Shown here one piece after another: positions 1 to 8,213 of a stretch of DNA of 25,081 bases. The translations under genes were made by a program, and so were the position numbers. Source of the stretch: Candidatus Eiseniibacteriota bacterium (GTDB taxonomy: Bacteria > Joyebacterota > Joyebacteria > Joyebacterales > Joyebacteraceae). The notes under the pieces were generated by a model that had not been told where the DNA came from, made no database searches, and saw nothing but the letters and a program-made list of their open reading frames with translations. Position 1 is the stretch's first letter. Each line of letters begins with the position of its first letter. Location: assembly GCA_030639555.1 (NCBI GenBank), contig DAOWCM010000006.1, positions 1 through 25,081 of the forward strand, in the 5' to 3' direction.

Positions 1-1642
1 GGATGATCTCCGTCAGCACCCTGCCGTCCATGTCTTCCCCCACGGGCAGCCCCATGACCGCGAGCGCCGTGGGCGCAATATCGAATATCGTGGCCCCCTC
101 GATCCATCCCGCGGCTCGGAATGCGGGGCCGGACGCAATGATGACTCCGGCGACGTCGTGTGTGCCGGTCAGCTGGGGTCTGTCCGGATCCAGGTCCCGC
201 CGCGGCTTGAAGCCGTGATCGGAGACCACGATGATGTTGATGTCGTTGCCCAGGGCCTCGAGAAGCCGGCCCAGCAGCACGTCAGTATAGACGTAGTAGC
301 TGTCGATCACCTCCCCGTAGGCCGAGATGTCCTCTTTGGGAACGCCGCCGAACGGCTCGGGGTCCGCGTACTTCCAGAAGAAGTGCTGGACGAAATCGAC
401 GCCGCGCAGGTATACGGCCGACAGGGCCGGCCTGTAGGCGGGCGTAAGAGTGGTCGACATGCGTGAGTAGATGGCGTCGCGGAGGTACCCCCAGCGAAGG
501 GGTTCGTCGACAATCCTATTGAGCTGGAACCGCAGATCATCCCTGGGGTAGCGCTTGTACCCCGCGTCCAATGTGAACGCACCGAAGGACTCCAGGCGGT
601 CGTTCGTCGGGCGCCCCCCGAGCGACTGGAGCATCTGCACCGGGCCGCGCAGGAGCGAATGGAGCCGGTCGGACAGCAGGAACCCGTTGACTTCATCCAC
701 CGGCCACGTGACGTACCATCCCACGACACCGACCGGAAGACCGAAGCTCCCGACTATGTCCCAGACGGGCGCCGCGGATCTCATCGTGGCGTTCACCGGC
801 ACGCCGGCCTCGTTGACGAAATCGCGGATCCCGTGCTTGTCAGCCGTCTTGCCGGTCGCGATCGTCGTCCAGATGCGGGGTGAGACCAGAGGCGGCTCCG
901 ACATGAGCGGTCCGTAGGCGCCGCGGTCCATGATGCGCCGGAAGTTGGGGAGTCTCCCCGACTCCACCAGAGGCCCGAGCTTCTCCCAGTCGCAGCCGTC
1001 GACTCCGATGATGGCGACTCTGGGTGTTTCGGCGCCTGCGGGCGCCAGCCCTAAGGCTCCCGTGACACCGGTCCTTGCCTGGACACCTACGATAAGGATC
1101 AACAGGGCCAGCGCTGCGCACGCCGCTCCCAGCACCGGGATTCCCCGGCCGTGCACGCGCATTCTGAGGAACGAGAGGACAGCCGATAGTGCCCACGCCA
1201 GAAGCCAGCCCGCGACAAGCCCGACGACAAGCACGACAGAGAGCCCTATCACATTGAGCTGGAGCGTCGTCAGCGTATCCGCCCGGACGAAGGCCTCGGA
1301 GCCCTTGAGCGGGAGGAACATCAGGACGAGCGCGACCCAGAGAGTTGCGGTGAAGAGTGTCCTCATGACCGCCCGTTCCGACGCGCGGGCGGCCCCGCCC
1401 CGCTTCCTGGCGCGGGCCGTGAGGAGCAGAACAAGCCCGCCGAGAGCGGTGTAGACGACGGCAAGCGCGAGCAGTATGGGCAGCACTTGTGAGGGCAGGA
1501 GCGTCAGCACGAAGGCGCTGGTCCTGAGCCCGGCAGCGCCCAGCAGGGCCCCGACGGCGAGCGCGAAGCCTCCGCCCGAGAAAACGAGCGTCTTCCACAC
1601 GACGGGTCCACCGCCTCGTGTTCCGTGCCCGTCACCTGTCAT
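1..1642 (-). CDS. Membrane-anchored type I phosphodiesterase / alkaline-phosphatase-superfamily protein (3' end cut by window edge)
   Basis: 547 codons are visible and the frame is still open at base 1, so the C-terminus is missing. Residues 17-188 hold five or six hydrophobic segments (about 18-38, 44-76, 95-112, 129-159, 168-187). A catalytic domain of the type I phosphodiesterase/nucleotide pyrophosphatase family follows. Likely metal ligands are D215 (GVDGCDW), D416 and H420 (GVDFVQH), D475-H476 (VSDHGF) and H495 (GTHD). S254 in VSPRIWTT sits where the family has its Thr/Ser nucleophile. The start ATG overlaps the stop of the GT9 gene (ATGA), which implies translational coupling. The domain should face away from the cytoplasm and hydrolyse or transfer a phosphodiester or phospho-head group on a lipid or glycan; the substrate is unknown. 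It is a paralogue of the lipoprotein at 2766-4187. Confidence 0.87.
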   Translation of the reverse strand, partial: MTGDGHGTRGGGPVVWKTLVFSGGGFALAVGALLGAAGLRTSAFVLTLLPSQVLPILLALAVVYTALGGLVLLLTARARKRGGAARASERAVMRTLFTATLWVALVLMFLPLKGSEAFVRADTLTTLQLNVIGLSVVLVVGLVAGWLLAWALSAVLSFLRMRVHGRGIPVLGAACAALALLILIVGVQARTGVTGALGLAPAGAETPRVAIIGVDGCDWEKLGPLVESGRLPNFRRIMDRGAYGPLMSEPPLVSPRIWTTIATGKTADKHGIRDFVNEAGVPVNATMRSAAPVWDIVGSFGLPVGVVGWYVTWPVDEVNGFLLSDRLHSLLRGPVQMLQSLGGRPTNDRLESFGAFTLDAGYKRYPRDDLRFQLNRIVDEPLRWGYLRDAIYSRMSTTLTPAYRPALSAVYLRGVDFVQHFFWKYADPEPFGGVPKEDISAYGEVIDSYYVYTDVLLGRLLEALGNDINIIVVSDHGFKPRRDLDPDRPQLTGTHDVAGVIIASGPAFRAAGWIEGATIFDIAPTALAVMGLPVGEDMDGRVLTEII

Positions 1643-2745
1643 GGCTTCTCCAGCGCTTCCTCGAGTGCCTCGAACACCGTCTCCATCCCGATGGCCTCCA
1701 TGCAGGAGGGGCTCAAGTCGCACTCCCGTCTGTAGCAGGGAGCGCAGTCGAGTGGGCTCAGCACCTTCCTGCCGGCCCCGAACAGCTCTATCTCCTGCGG
1801 GGCGCTGGGCCCGAACAGCACCACCGTGGGCACGCCGAGCGCAATGGCGATGTGCATCGCCATCGTGTCGCCGGTCACGAGCGCGTCCAGCATACCGACG
1901 ACCGCCGCGAAGTCGAGGATCTCGTGCAGTCCGGCGTCGACCGCGGTGTCGGGGGCGAGCTTCAAGACCGCCTCCGCACACTCCCTGTCGTCGGCGCCAC
2001 CGAGAACGAGTGCCGTGCCGCCGAGTCTCTCTCGCACCGCGCCCGCGAGCGACGCGTACCCCGTCGGTGTCCAGGCCTTGTTCGCGAAGACGCGTCCCGC
2101 TCCGACATTGAGACCGATCACGGGATCAGAGAGAGACAGGCCGCCAAGGAAACGCTCCGCGTACTCGATCGAACGCGCAGGCAGCGTCAGAACATAGGGG
2201 TCCCCCCGATACTCGAGCCCCGCCGTGCGGCAGAAGATCTCCGGGTACGTCATCGTATTCTCGTGGAACTTCATCTCGTCGGACAGCCCCAGCTCGTAAT
2301 CGTAGCGCGCGCCCTCGTTCAGGGGCTCCACGGCGCCGGCCAGCGACAGGGCGAACCCCGACCTCTCCGAAGCGTTGAGTGTCGACGCGAATGCGCAGGC
2401 GCGCTCCTCCTTGTCCAGACATATGAGAAGGTCGGTCGACTGCACCAACAGCGTGAGCCACGCGTCGAACCCGAACGGCATCGCGCGGTCCACGTAGGGA
2501 TTGAGTTCTACGAGGGGAAGCGCGGCCGGGTCGGTCAGCCACGTGATGTACGAATCCGGGTGCGCTCTCTTGAGCGGAGCCAGGATCGAGGTGGTTCGAA
2601 GCACGTCACCGGCCGCGGCCAGCTTGATGATGACTATGTGCTCGCCCCGCTTGTCGTAGTGCTCGCACCCCTCACACTTCCCGCCCCACACGCAGGGCCT
2701 GTCTCCAAGGAACAGTCTGCAGTCGGTCTTCACGCGCATCGGCAT
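1639..2745 (-). CDS. Glycosyltransferase family 9 (heptosyltransferase-like) with cysteine clusters
   Basis: 368 residues, GT-B fold. After a short N-terminal extension comes the family's first strand and loop (IIKLAAAGDVLRT, residues 39-51, with the conserved Asp47). The donor-site segment TGDTMAMHIA...LFGP lies at 291-313. GT9 enzymes such as WaaC/WaaF move ADP-heptose or a related sugar onto LPS core at the cytoplasmic face; the exact donor here is not readable. Unusually, C9, C18, C24 and C27 cluster at the N-terminus and C334, C337, C342 and C348 near the C-terminus, a pattern that could bind a metal. GGAG lies 4 bases before the ATG; a second ATG six bases later would also work. It is 20 bases downstream of one phosphodiesterase gene and overlaps the start of the other. 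Confidence 0.9.
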   Translation of the reverse strand: MPMRVKTDCRLFLGDRPCVWGGKCEGCEHYDKRGEHIVIIKLAAAGDVLRTTSILAPLKRAHPDSYITWLTDPAALPLVELNPYVDRAMPFGFDAWLTLLVQSTDLLICLDKEERACAFASTLNASERSGFALSLAGAVEPLNEGARYDYELGLSDEMKFHENTMTYPEIFCRTAGLEYRGDPYVLTLPARSIEYAERFLGGLSLSDPVIGLNVGAGRVFANKAWTPTGYASLAGAVRERLGGTALVLGGADDRECAEAVLKLAPDTAVDAGLHEILDFAAVVGMLDALVTGDTMAMHIAIALGVPTVVLFGPSAPQEIELFGAGRKVLSPLDCAPCYRRECDLSPSCMEAIGMETVFEALEEALEKP

Positions 2746-2765
2746 CTGTCTCCGTCAAAGGCCTG

Positions 2766-4187
2766 CTATTCTATGTAGCCAAGCGCCCTCAGCTTCTCTT
2801 TGATTCCCTCGTCCATCGGCGATTCCATGGGCGCCTCGTCACCTCGAGGGCCCCCGGTTTCGTAGGTCGGGACGAACGTCACCGGGTGCTCTTTCAGGAA
2901 GGACTCCTCCAGGGCCGCGAGCCCTGGAGCGCCGTCCATGTCCTCGGCCACGGGGAGCCCGAGGTACGCGAGCATCGTCGGCGTCACGTCCACAACCGAC
3001 ATGTCAGGGAGCCTGTTGTTCTTCTTGACACCCGGGCCGGTCATGATGAAGATCCCGTCCACACCGTGGTCCCAGGGCACGTCCTTGCCACCTTCCTCGG
3101 TCCGGATCTTCTCGCCCCTCTCCCAGCGCTCCTTGAGGTCGCGCTTGGTCTCGAAGCCGTGATCGGACACTATCATCACGGTCGTCTCGTCTCCGACCTC
3201 CGCGAGGTAGCTCCCGATCACGCCGTCGACGTAGCGGTAGTAGTTGCGCACCACGCGGCCGTACAGCCGCTCATCGGCCGGAGACACCGTGAAGCCTTCC
3301 TCACGCTGGTAGCCCCAGTAGTAGTGGGACACTACGTCGGGGCCCTGCAGGTACAGAGCCAGCACGTCGGGATGGAAACGCTTGAGCATCGCCAGCCCGG
3401 CGTCTGCGAAAGTCTTGTCCTTGGCAAACACCCATCGGGCGTAGAACTGCTTCGCAGGGTCCGTGAACGCGGGGTCCTGGAAGAGACGGGACAGCTCGTC
3501 CGCCGTCACGTCCTCCTCGGTGATAATGAACGGCTCGAAGTCCGCGTACAGCTCTTCGGGGTAGGTCCTGCCCTCGAAGTCCTCCACTATCAGACGGCCC
3601 GACTCGTCGCGGGCCGCGCCGAAGGGAATCCCGTGCCGGCTCCAGTTGACGGGCCAGGCGCGCTGGGCGATCATGAAGCCGTTGACGGGCTCCGCGGGCC
3701 AACTGGGCCACCACCCGACTATCCCGACCGTGATGTCCGCCTCCGAGAGAATGTTCCAGAAGGCTTTGACCTTTCTCATGTTGCTCGTCACCGGGACCTC
3801 CCGGCCCGTTCCCGGGATCTCGGCCGTGAAGCGCATGATGCCGTGCTTCTCCGGAACGACTCCCGTCGCTATGGAGGTCCACATCTGCGGCGACTGGATC
3901 GGCACACCGGACTTCAGCACGCCGAACGAGCCCCGCTCGACGAGCGAAGCCATGTTCGGAAGCTCCCCGGCCTGGATCATCGGAGTGAGGATGTTCCAGT
4001 TTCCAGAATCCACTCCGAAGAACAGCAGACGCGGGGTCTCAACGTGCGGTTTCTCGCTGGAGCACCCGGCGAGCGCGAGCAGCATTGGCAAGAGGACAGC
4101 CGCCGTGAGCACGAGCGTCACGCGCGGCGGGGACGAGCGACGTCCGCGGGCCCCCCGGGGTATCTTCTTGTGACGCGCTTCAGGCAT
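2766..4187 (-). CDS. Lipoprotein phosphodiesterase / alkaline-phosphatase-superfamily protein
   Basis: 473 residues. A long basic n-region (1-22) leads into a hydrophobic stretch and the lipobox LALAGC with C42 as the lipidated cysteine, so the protein should be exported and membrane-tethered. The catalytic domain is the type I phosphodiesterase fold: D60 (GVDSGNW), S99 in IQSPQMWTS at the nucleophile position, D284/H288 (GPDVVSH), D342-H343 (VSDHGF) and H374 (WDHG) are the expected two-metal ligands. It shares diagnostic runs with the gene at 1-1642, for example VGIVGWW versus VGVVGWY followed by a W-P-x(3)-V-N-G-F match, so the two are paralogues with different anchors. The C-terminal ~50 residues are Pro/Glu-rich and end in LRALGYIE. 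The substrate is unknown. It lies 4 bases after the GT2 gene. Confidence 0.9.
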   Translation of the reverse strand: MPEARHKKIPRGARGRRSSPPRVTLVLTAAVLLPMLLALAGCSSEKPHVETPRLLFFGVDSGNWNILTPMIQAGELPNMASLVERGSFGVLKSGVPIQSPQMWTSIATGVVPEKHGIMRFTAEIPGTGREVPVTSNMRKVKAFWNILSEADITVGIVGWWPSWPAEPVNGFMIAQRAWPVNWSRHGIPFGAARDESGRLIVEDFEGRTYPEELYADFEPFIITEEDVTADELSRLFQDPAFTDPAKQFYARWVFAKDKTFADAGLAMLKRFHPDVLALYLQGPDVVSHYYWGYQREEGFTVSPADERLYGRVVRNYYRYVDGVIGSYLAEVGDETTVMIVSDHGFETKRDLKERWERGEKIRTEEGGKDVPWDHGVDGIFIMTGPGVKKNNRLPDMSVVDVTPTMLAYLGLPVAEDMDGAPGLAALEESFLKEHPVTFVPTYETGGPRGDEAPMESPMDEGIKEKLRALGYIE

Positions 4188-4191
4188 GCGA

Positions 4192-5088
4192 TCAGATTCT
4201 CCTTCGTCCCGTCATCGAGTCCCACAGCCCGCGCAGGACCGCGCCCACGTTGGCGCCCTTCCCTCTGGCCAGCTCACGGGCCGCGAAACCGACCGTTCGG
4301 ACCATAGTGAACGGGACGATCCCGATCCAGTGATACGGCCGCGCGTGCAGGGAGAAGAACCTGAGCGTGCTGCGCAGCCGATGGTATATCTTGAACGGCG
4401 TCAGGCCTCCGCCCGAGCTCATCGAGACCTTATGCCAGATCCTGGCGCTCGGAGCGAACAGCACTTCGAAGCCCGCGTCTCGGGCACGGACGCACCAGTC
4501 CGTGTCCTCATTGTACATGTAGTACCCTTCATCCATCACGCCGACCACCCTGATTGCTTCGGCGGACGCGAGCACCGCGCACGCCGTGACGTAGTCGACC
4601 TCCTGCACGTCGGCGTACTGTCCGATGTCCTCCTCACGAAGCCCGAGGTGACGGATACCACCTGTCCAGAACGAAACAGCGCCGCCCGCCGACCATATGA
4701 CGGAAGGACGCTCGGCGTAGTAGATCAAGGGCCCTACGAACGCGCTGTTCGGATGCGTGAGCGCGGCGTCAACGAGCGCACTCACAGCATCGCCGTCCAG
4801 CTCGATGTCGTTGTTCAGGAGCAGGACGTAGTCCGCCCCTTCATTGAGCGCGAACTCGAGTCCAGCGTTCACACCCGCCGCGAAGCCGAGGTTCTCACTC
4901 TGCTCGACCAGACGGACGGACGGGAATCCGTCACGCACGAACTGTGCGGAGCCGTCGCCGGATGCGTTGTCCACGACCAGCACCGACAGGTTCTGATACG
5001 ACGAGGCGAGCAGTGTCCGCAGGCACGGCTCGAGAACTTCTCTGCCGTTCCAGTTGACCACCACCGCCCAGACCAGGGGATCCCGCAC
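4192..5088 (-). CDS. Glycosyltransferase family 2 (rhamnosyltransferase-like)
   Basis: 298 residues from a GTG start. The N-terminal GT-A nucleotide-binding strand reads WAVVVNWNGRE. VLVVDNASGDGS, the DXD-like LLLNNDIEL and the acceptor-side EDTDWCVRARDAGF mark a WbbL/RfbF-type inverting sugar transferase, normally cytoplasmic and acting on a lipid-linked glycan. I chose GTG at 5088 because GAGG sits 7 bases upstream and the codon lies one base after the GT4 stop. A GTG at 5127 adds 13 residues but lacks a good ribosome site and overlaps the neighbour. The C-terminus is basic (TGRRRI) with weak hydrophobicity, so the protein is probably peripheral. Sugar donor and acceptor are unknown. Confidence 0.88.
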   Translation of the reverse strand: MRDPLVWAVVVNWNGREVLEPCLRTLLASSYQNLSVLVVDNASGDGSAQFVRDGFPSVRLVEQSENLGFAAGVNAGLEFALNEGADYVLLLNNDIELDGDAVSALVDAALTHPNSAFVGPLIYYAERPSVIWSAGGAVSFWTGGIRHLGLREEDIGQYADVQEVDYVTACAVLASAEAIRVVGVMDEGYYMYNEDTDWCVRARDAGFEVLFAPSARIWHKVSMSSGGGLTPFKIYHRLRSTLRFFSLHARPYHWIGIVPFTMVRTVGFAARELARGKGANVGAVLRGLWDSMTGRRRI

Positions 5089-5089
5089 T

Positions 5090-6301
5090 CTAAGACCTCG
5101 CCATCTCGAGGAAGTCCTGAATGGCACTGCGCATCAGGTCCCCCGCGTGATCGCGCTGAGCCTCCACGGCCACGTTCGCTCTCATCCGCGGAGCGTCTTC
5201 GCCGCTGAAGTAGCGCACGACCGCCCGCGCGAGGTCCCGCTCGTCCTCAGGCTTCACAACATAGCCCGTTTCACCCTCCCGCACCACTTCAGGGAGTCCA
5301 CCGACGTTCGTGCTTATCACGGGAAGCCCGAAGGCAAAGGCTATCTGCGTGATGCCGCTCTGCGTGGCCGAAACGTACGGGAGAACCACCACATCCGCCG
5401 CTCCGAAGTAGTCGCCAACGGATTCATCCGGAACATGGTCCGCTACGACGCGGACGCGCTCTCCTATGCCCAGCTCGTCGATGATGCGGTCGTACCGGGC
5501 GCGGTCGTCGTAGAACTCCCCGACCACCAGGAGGTCCACGTCCACGTGCTCGAGTATCATGGGCATCGCGCGCAGCAGGTACGCGAGACCCTTGTACTCA
5601 CGGACGTAGCCGAAGAAGAGCATCGTCGGCCGCGTCAGCCCGAGCGATTCCCTGACCGCATCTCGGTCGACTCCAGACGGGTTGTAGCAGTCGTAGACAG
5701 GCAGGGCCGCCTGTCTCACAGGCGTCCTCGGGAAGAGCGACTGGACGCGGCTCGCGACCACCCCGGAGAGGACCATGAAGTAGTCCGCGGAGCTCAGTGC
5801 GAACTTCGTGAGGAACCGGTCGATGAATCGGTTCTCGTGCGAAACGACGTTCTCACACACGAACACGATCCGCGCACCAATCCTGCGTTTCAGCATCCGT
5901 GCCATGGCGCCGTAGCAGACTCCGAAGAAGGGATTCCACCAGACAAAGACCACCAGATCGGGCCGCCTTTTCGGCTGCAGCATCCACCGCACCGCCTTGC
6001 TCCACGACAGCGGATTGATGGAATCAATGATCTGCCGCGACGGTGTGTTCTTCACGGGGTCGTGGCTCACGTTCATCTGTGTCGAGCCTGGGAAGAGCAG
6101 CGAGGGGTACAGCCGCCTGAACGAGACGACGTACGCGTCGTGGTCGAGCCGCAGATTGTCATAGAGATGCGCGACGAAGAGCGCGTTGCCGCCCCTCAAC
6201 GGGTAGGCAGGGCCGACTACCGCGATCCGCGCGCTCCCCTCAACTCCGAGAGGCGCGTCCGAGGCTGAGCTCCTGTCAGGAGTTGTCGCCAAGCCCGCCA
6301 T
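5090..6301 (-). CDS. Glycosyltransferase family 4 (GT-B)
   Basis: 403 residues. The first Rossmann half begins after a ~25-residue leader (RIAVVGPAYPLRGGNALF, a typical GT4 glycine loop). The second half starts at MLFFGYVREYKGLAYLL, with the donor-binding segment SATQSGITQIAFAFGLPV followed by VGGLPEVV. This is the GT4 subgroup with SxTQSG in place of the usual E(x7)E opening. The hydrophobic patch DLVVFVWWNPFFGVC suggests membrane association. Donor and acceptor are not identifiable from sequence. The start ATG lies 26 bases inside the end of the upstream GT2 gene, so the two are probably translated together. Confidence 0.88.
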   Translation of the reverse strand: MAGLATTPDRSSASDAPLGVEGSARIAVVGPAYPLRGGNALFVAHLYDNLRLDHDAYVVSFRRLYPSLLFPGSTQMNVSHDPVKNTPSRQIIDSINPLSWSKAVRWMLQPKRRPDLVVFVWWNPFFGVCYGAMARMLKRRIGARIVFVCENVVSHENRFIDRFLTKFALSSADYFMVLSGVVASRVQSLFPRTPVRQAALPVYDCYNPSGVDRDAVRESLGLTRPTMLFFGYVREYKGLAYLLRAMPMILEHVDVDLLVVGEFYDDRARYDRIIDELGIGERVRVVADHVPDESVGDYFGAADVVVLPYVSATQSGITQIAFAFGLPVISTNVGGLPEVVREGETGYVVKPEDERDLARAVVRYFSGEDAPRMRANVAVEAQRDHAGDLMRSAIQDFLEMARS

Positions 6302-7229
6302 CCTTCCGCCCGAGACGCTCTCTCACCGGATAGGAGATGTCGGAACCCTTGAGATTCGCCACCATCTCTCCAAGGAGTCCCAACGAGATGAACTGCACGC
6401 CGACGACCATGAGGAGGATGGCGAGCGTCAGGAGGGGCCTGCGGCCTATCGCCTGCCCCATGAACTTGAGGACGGTGAGGTAGAGCCCCGCCAGGAACCC
6501 ACCCGAGAAGAGCAGAGCGCCCAGCATGCCGAAGAGATGGAGCGGTCTCGTGACGTAGCGCCGCAGGAACAGCACCGTCAGGAGGTCGAAGAACCCCCTG
6601 AGGAAACGCTCGGCGCCGAACTTCGAGCTGCCGTACTGCCGCGCGTGGTGCTTGACCGGAACCTCGGTCACTGTGAATCCGGCCCACTGTGCCAAGACCG
6701 GTGTGTAGCGGTGAAGCTCCCCGTACACCCTGATGGTCTTGACGACCTGCCCGCGGTACGCCTTGAGCCCGCAGTTCATGTCGTGGATCCCGACACCGGA
6801 GAGTCTGCTGGTCACCGCGTTGTAGAGCTTCGACGGAAGTCGCTTCGAGAGCGGGTCCTTGCGCTCCCTCTTCCACCCCGAGACTAGGTCGTACCCGCTC
6901 TCTATCACCTCGAGCATTCGGGGCAGCTCGGCGGGGTCGTCCTGCAGGTCGGCGTCCATGGTGAACACGACATCGCCCGCGGCTTCCTTGAACCCCACGC
7001 TGAGCGCGGCCGACTTGCCCAGGTTCCTCCCGAACACGAGCACGGTGACGTTCTCATTCTGCTCGTGAAGGGTTCGCAGAACGTCCATCGACGAATCCGT
7101 GCTTCCGTCGTTGATGAAGATGACTTCCCACTCGCGCCCGAGAGGGGCGAGCGCGCCGTCGATGCGCTCGTAGAGTTCTCTCAGGCTGTCGGCCTCGTTC
7201 AGAAGCGGTATTACAACAGAGATATCCAT
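6276..7229 (-). CDS. Polyprenyl-phosphate-type glycosyltransferase family 2 (DPM1/ArnC-like)
   Basis: 317 residues. The catalytic domain opens with MDISVVIPLLNE, then FINDGSTD and the metal/nucleotide motif MDADLQDDP (residues 91-99), which is characteristic of dolichyl/undecaprenyl-phosphate mannose, glucose or aminoarabinose transferases. Two membrane segments follow (about 231-254 and 265-289), with a short basic tail. Such enzymes load one sugar from a nucleotide donor onto polyprenyl phosphate at the cytoplasmic face; the lipid-linked sugar is then flipped and used outside. The neighbouring UPF0104 protein and epimerase fit that role. It starts 3 bases after the epimerase stop. Sugar identity is unknown. 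Confidence 0.9.
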   Translation of the reverse strand: MDISVVIPLLNEADSLRELYERIDGALAPLGREWEVIFINDGSTDSSMDVLRTLHEQNENVTVLVFGRNLGKSAALSVGFKEAAGDVVFTMDADLQDDPAELPRMLEVIESGYDLVSGWKRERKDPLSKRLPSKLYNAVTSRLSGVGIHDMNCGLKAYRGQVVKTIRVYGELHRYTPVLAQWAGFTVTEVPVKHHARQYGSSKFGAERFLRGFFDLLTVLFLRRYVTRPLHLFGMLGALLFSGGFLAGLYLTVLKFMGQAIGRRPLLTLAILLMVVGVQFISLGLLGEMVANLKGSDISYPVRERLGRKDGGLGDNS

Positions 7230-7232
7230 GTG

Positions 7233-8213
7233 TCAGTCGACCTCCCCGTTCGCGCCCGCGCTGGGCGTCAGCACGGTCGATTCGATCCACCGCTTCTCGA
7301 GCGCCAGGCCTTCCTCGAGCCCGACGCGTGGGCAGAAGTCGAGGGCCTCCCTGGCCCTCGAGTTGTCCGCGAGTGTGTCCGTGACGTCCCCTCTGGCGCG
7401 CTCGCCGTAGCGTCTGTCCAGTTTGACACCGAGCGTGGCCTCGATGGCGTCGAGCGCGTCATTGAGTGTGACACGGCTTCCGCCTCCCACGTTCATCACG
7501 CTGCCATCGGGACCCGATTCCAGGGCCGCCACGGTCGCGCCGACGGTGTCGGCGATGTAGGTGAAGTCGCGCGTCTGCCGCCCGTCGCCGAAGATCGTGA
7601 CAGGCTCATTGAGGAGCCCCGCACGGATGAAGCGGTTGAAGGCCATGTCCGGCCGCTGTCTGGGACCGTAGACGGTGAAGTACCTCAGCGACACCGTCGG
7701 CACTCCGTAGTTCCGGTGGTACAAGACCGCGAGATGCTCCGCCGCCAGCTTGGTCACGCCGTACGGAGACACGGGGCACGTCAGTCCGTTCTCGCGCATC
7801 GGGAGGTCCGTGGTCTCGCCGTAGACAGACGAGCTGGACGGGTACACGAACTTCGAGACACCCCGGTCCTTGACCGCCTCGAGAAGGCGCTGGCTCGATC
7901 TGATATTGCAGTCGATGTACGTCGAGAAGGTAGATCCCCAGCTGGCGCGAACGCCGGCCTGCGCGGCCAGGTGACAGACGGACGTCACTCCGTCGAGGAG
8001 CGGCGTGAGGTCGGTCACCGCCAGGTCGGCCTCGACGAAGTCGAACGACTCGTGCTCCAGGGCCGCCCTGAGGTTCTCTTCCTTGAGCGCACGCGGGTAG
8101 TAGTCGATGAAGGCGTCCACGCCGCGCACGGTCTTCCCGTCCGCCAGCAGGCGTTCGACGACATGCGAGCCGACGAAGCCCGCCGCGCCCGTCACGAGAA
8201 CCATCTCACTCAC
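7233..8213 (-). CDS. NAD-dependent nucleotide-sugar epimerase/dehydratase (extended SDR)
   Basis: 326 residues from a GTG start. The Rossmann glycine motif GAAGFVG is at residues 9-15. The catalytic serine region SSSSVYGE is near 126-133 and the YxxxK pair is Y151/K155 (SPYGVTK). The substrate-side RYFTVYGPRQRPDMA and GDGRQTRDFTYI resemble UDP-glucose/UDP-glucuronate 4-epimerases, so it probably makes a UDP-galactose- or galacturonate-type donor; a different C4 epimerisation or dehydratase step remains possible. GTG at 8213 is preferred because GGAGG lies exactly 7 bases upstream. It overlaps the previous gene's stop by 8 bases. An internal ATG at 8204 is the alternative. Confidence 0.9.
   Translation of the reverse strand: MSEMVLVTGAAGFVGSHVVERLLADGKTVRGVDAFIDYYPRALKEENLRAALEHESFDFVEADLAVTDLTPLLDGVTSVCHLAAQAGVRASWGSTFSTYIDCNIRSSQRLLEAVKDRGVSKFVYPSSSSVYGETTDLPMRENGLTCPVSPYGVTKLAAEHLAVLYHRNYGVPTVSLRYFTVYGPRQRPDMAFNRFIRAGLLNEPVTIFGDGRQTRDFTYIADTVGATVAALESGPDGSVMNVGGGSRVTLNDALDAIEATLGVKLDRRYGERARGDVTDTLADNSRAREALDFCPRVGLEEGLALEKRWIESTVLTPSAGANGEVD

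Noticed and set aside
2886..4307. Long plus-strand open frame opposite the lipoprotein gene
   Set aside because: It mirrors the minus-strand gene's codons, is very rich in Arg/His/Pro/Val, has no domain and no ribosome site; it is a GC-rich shadow.
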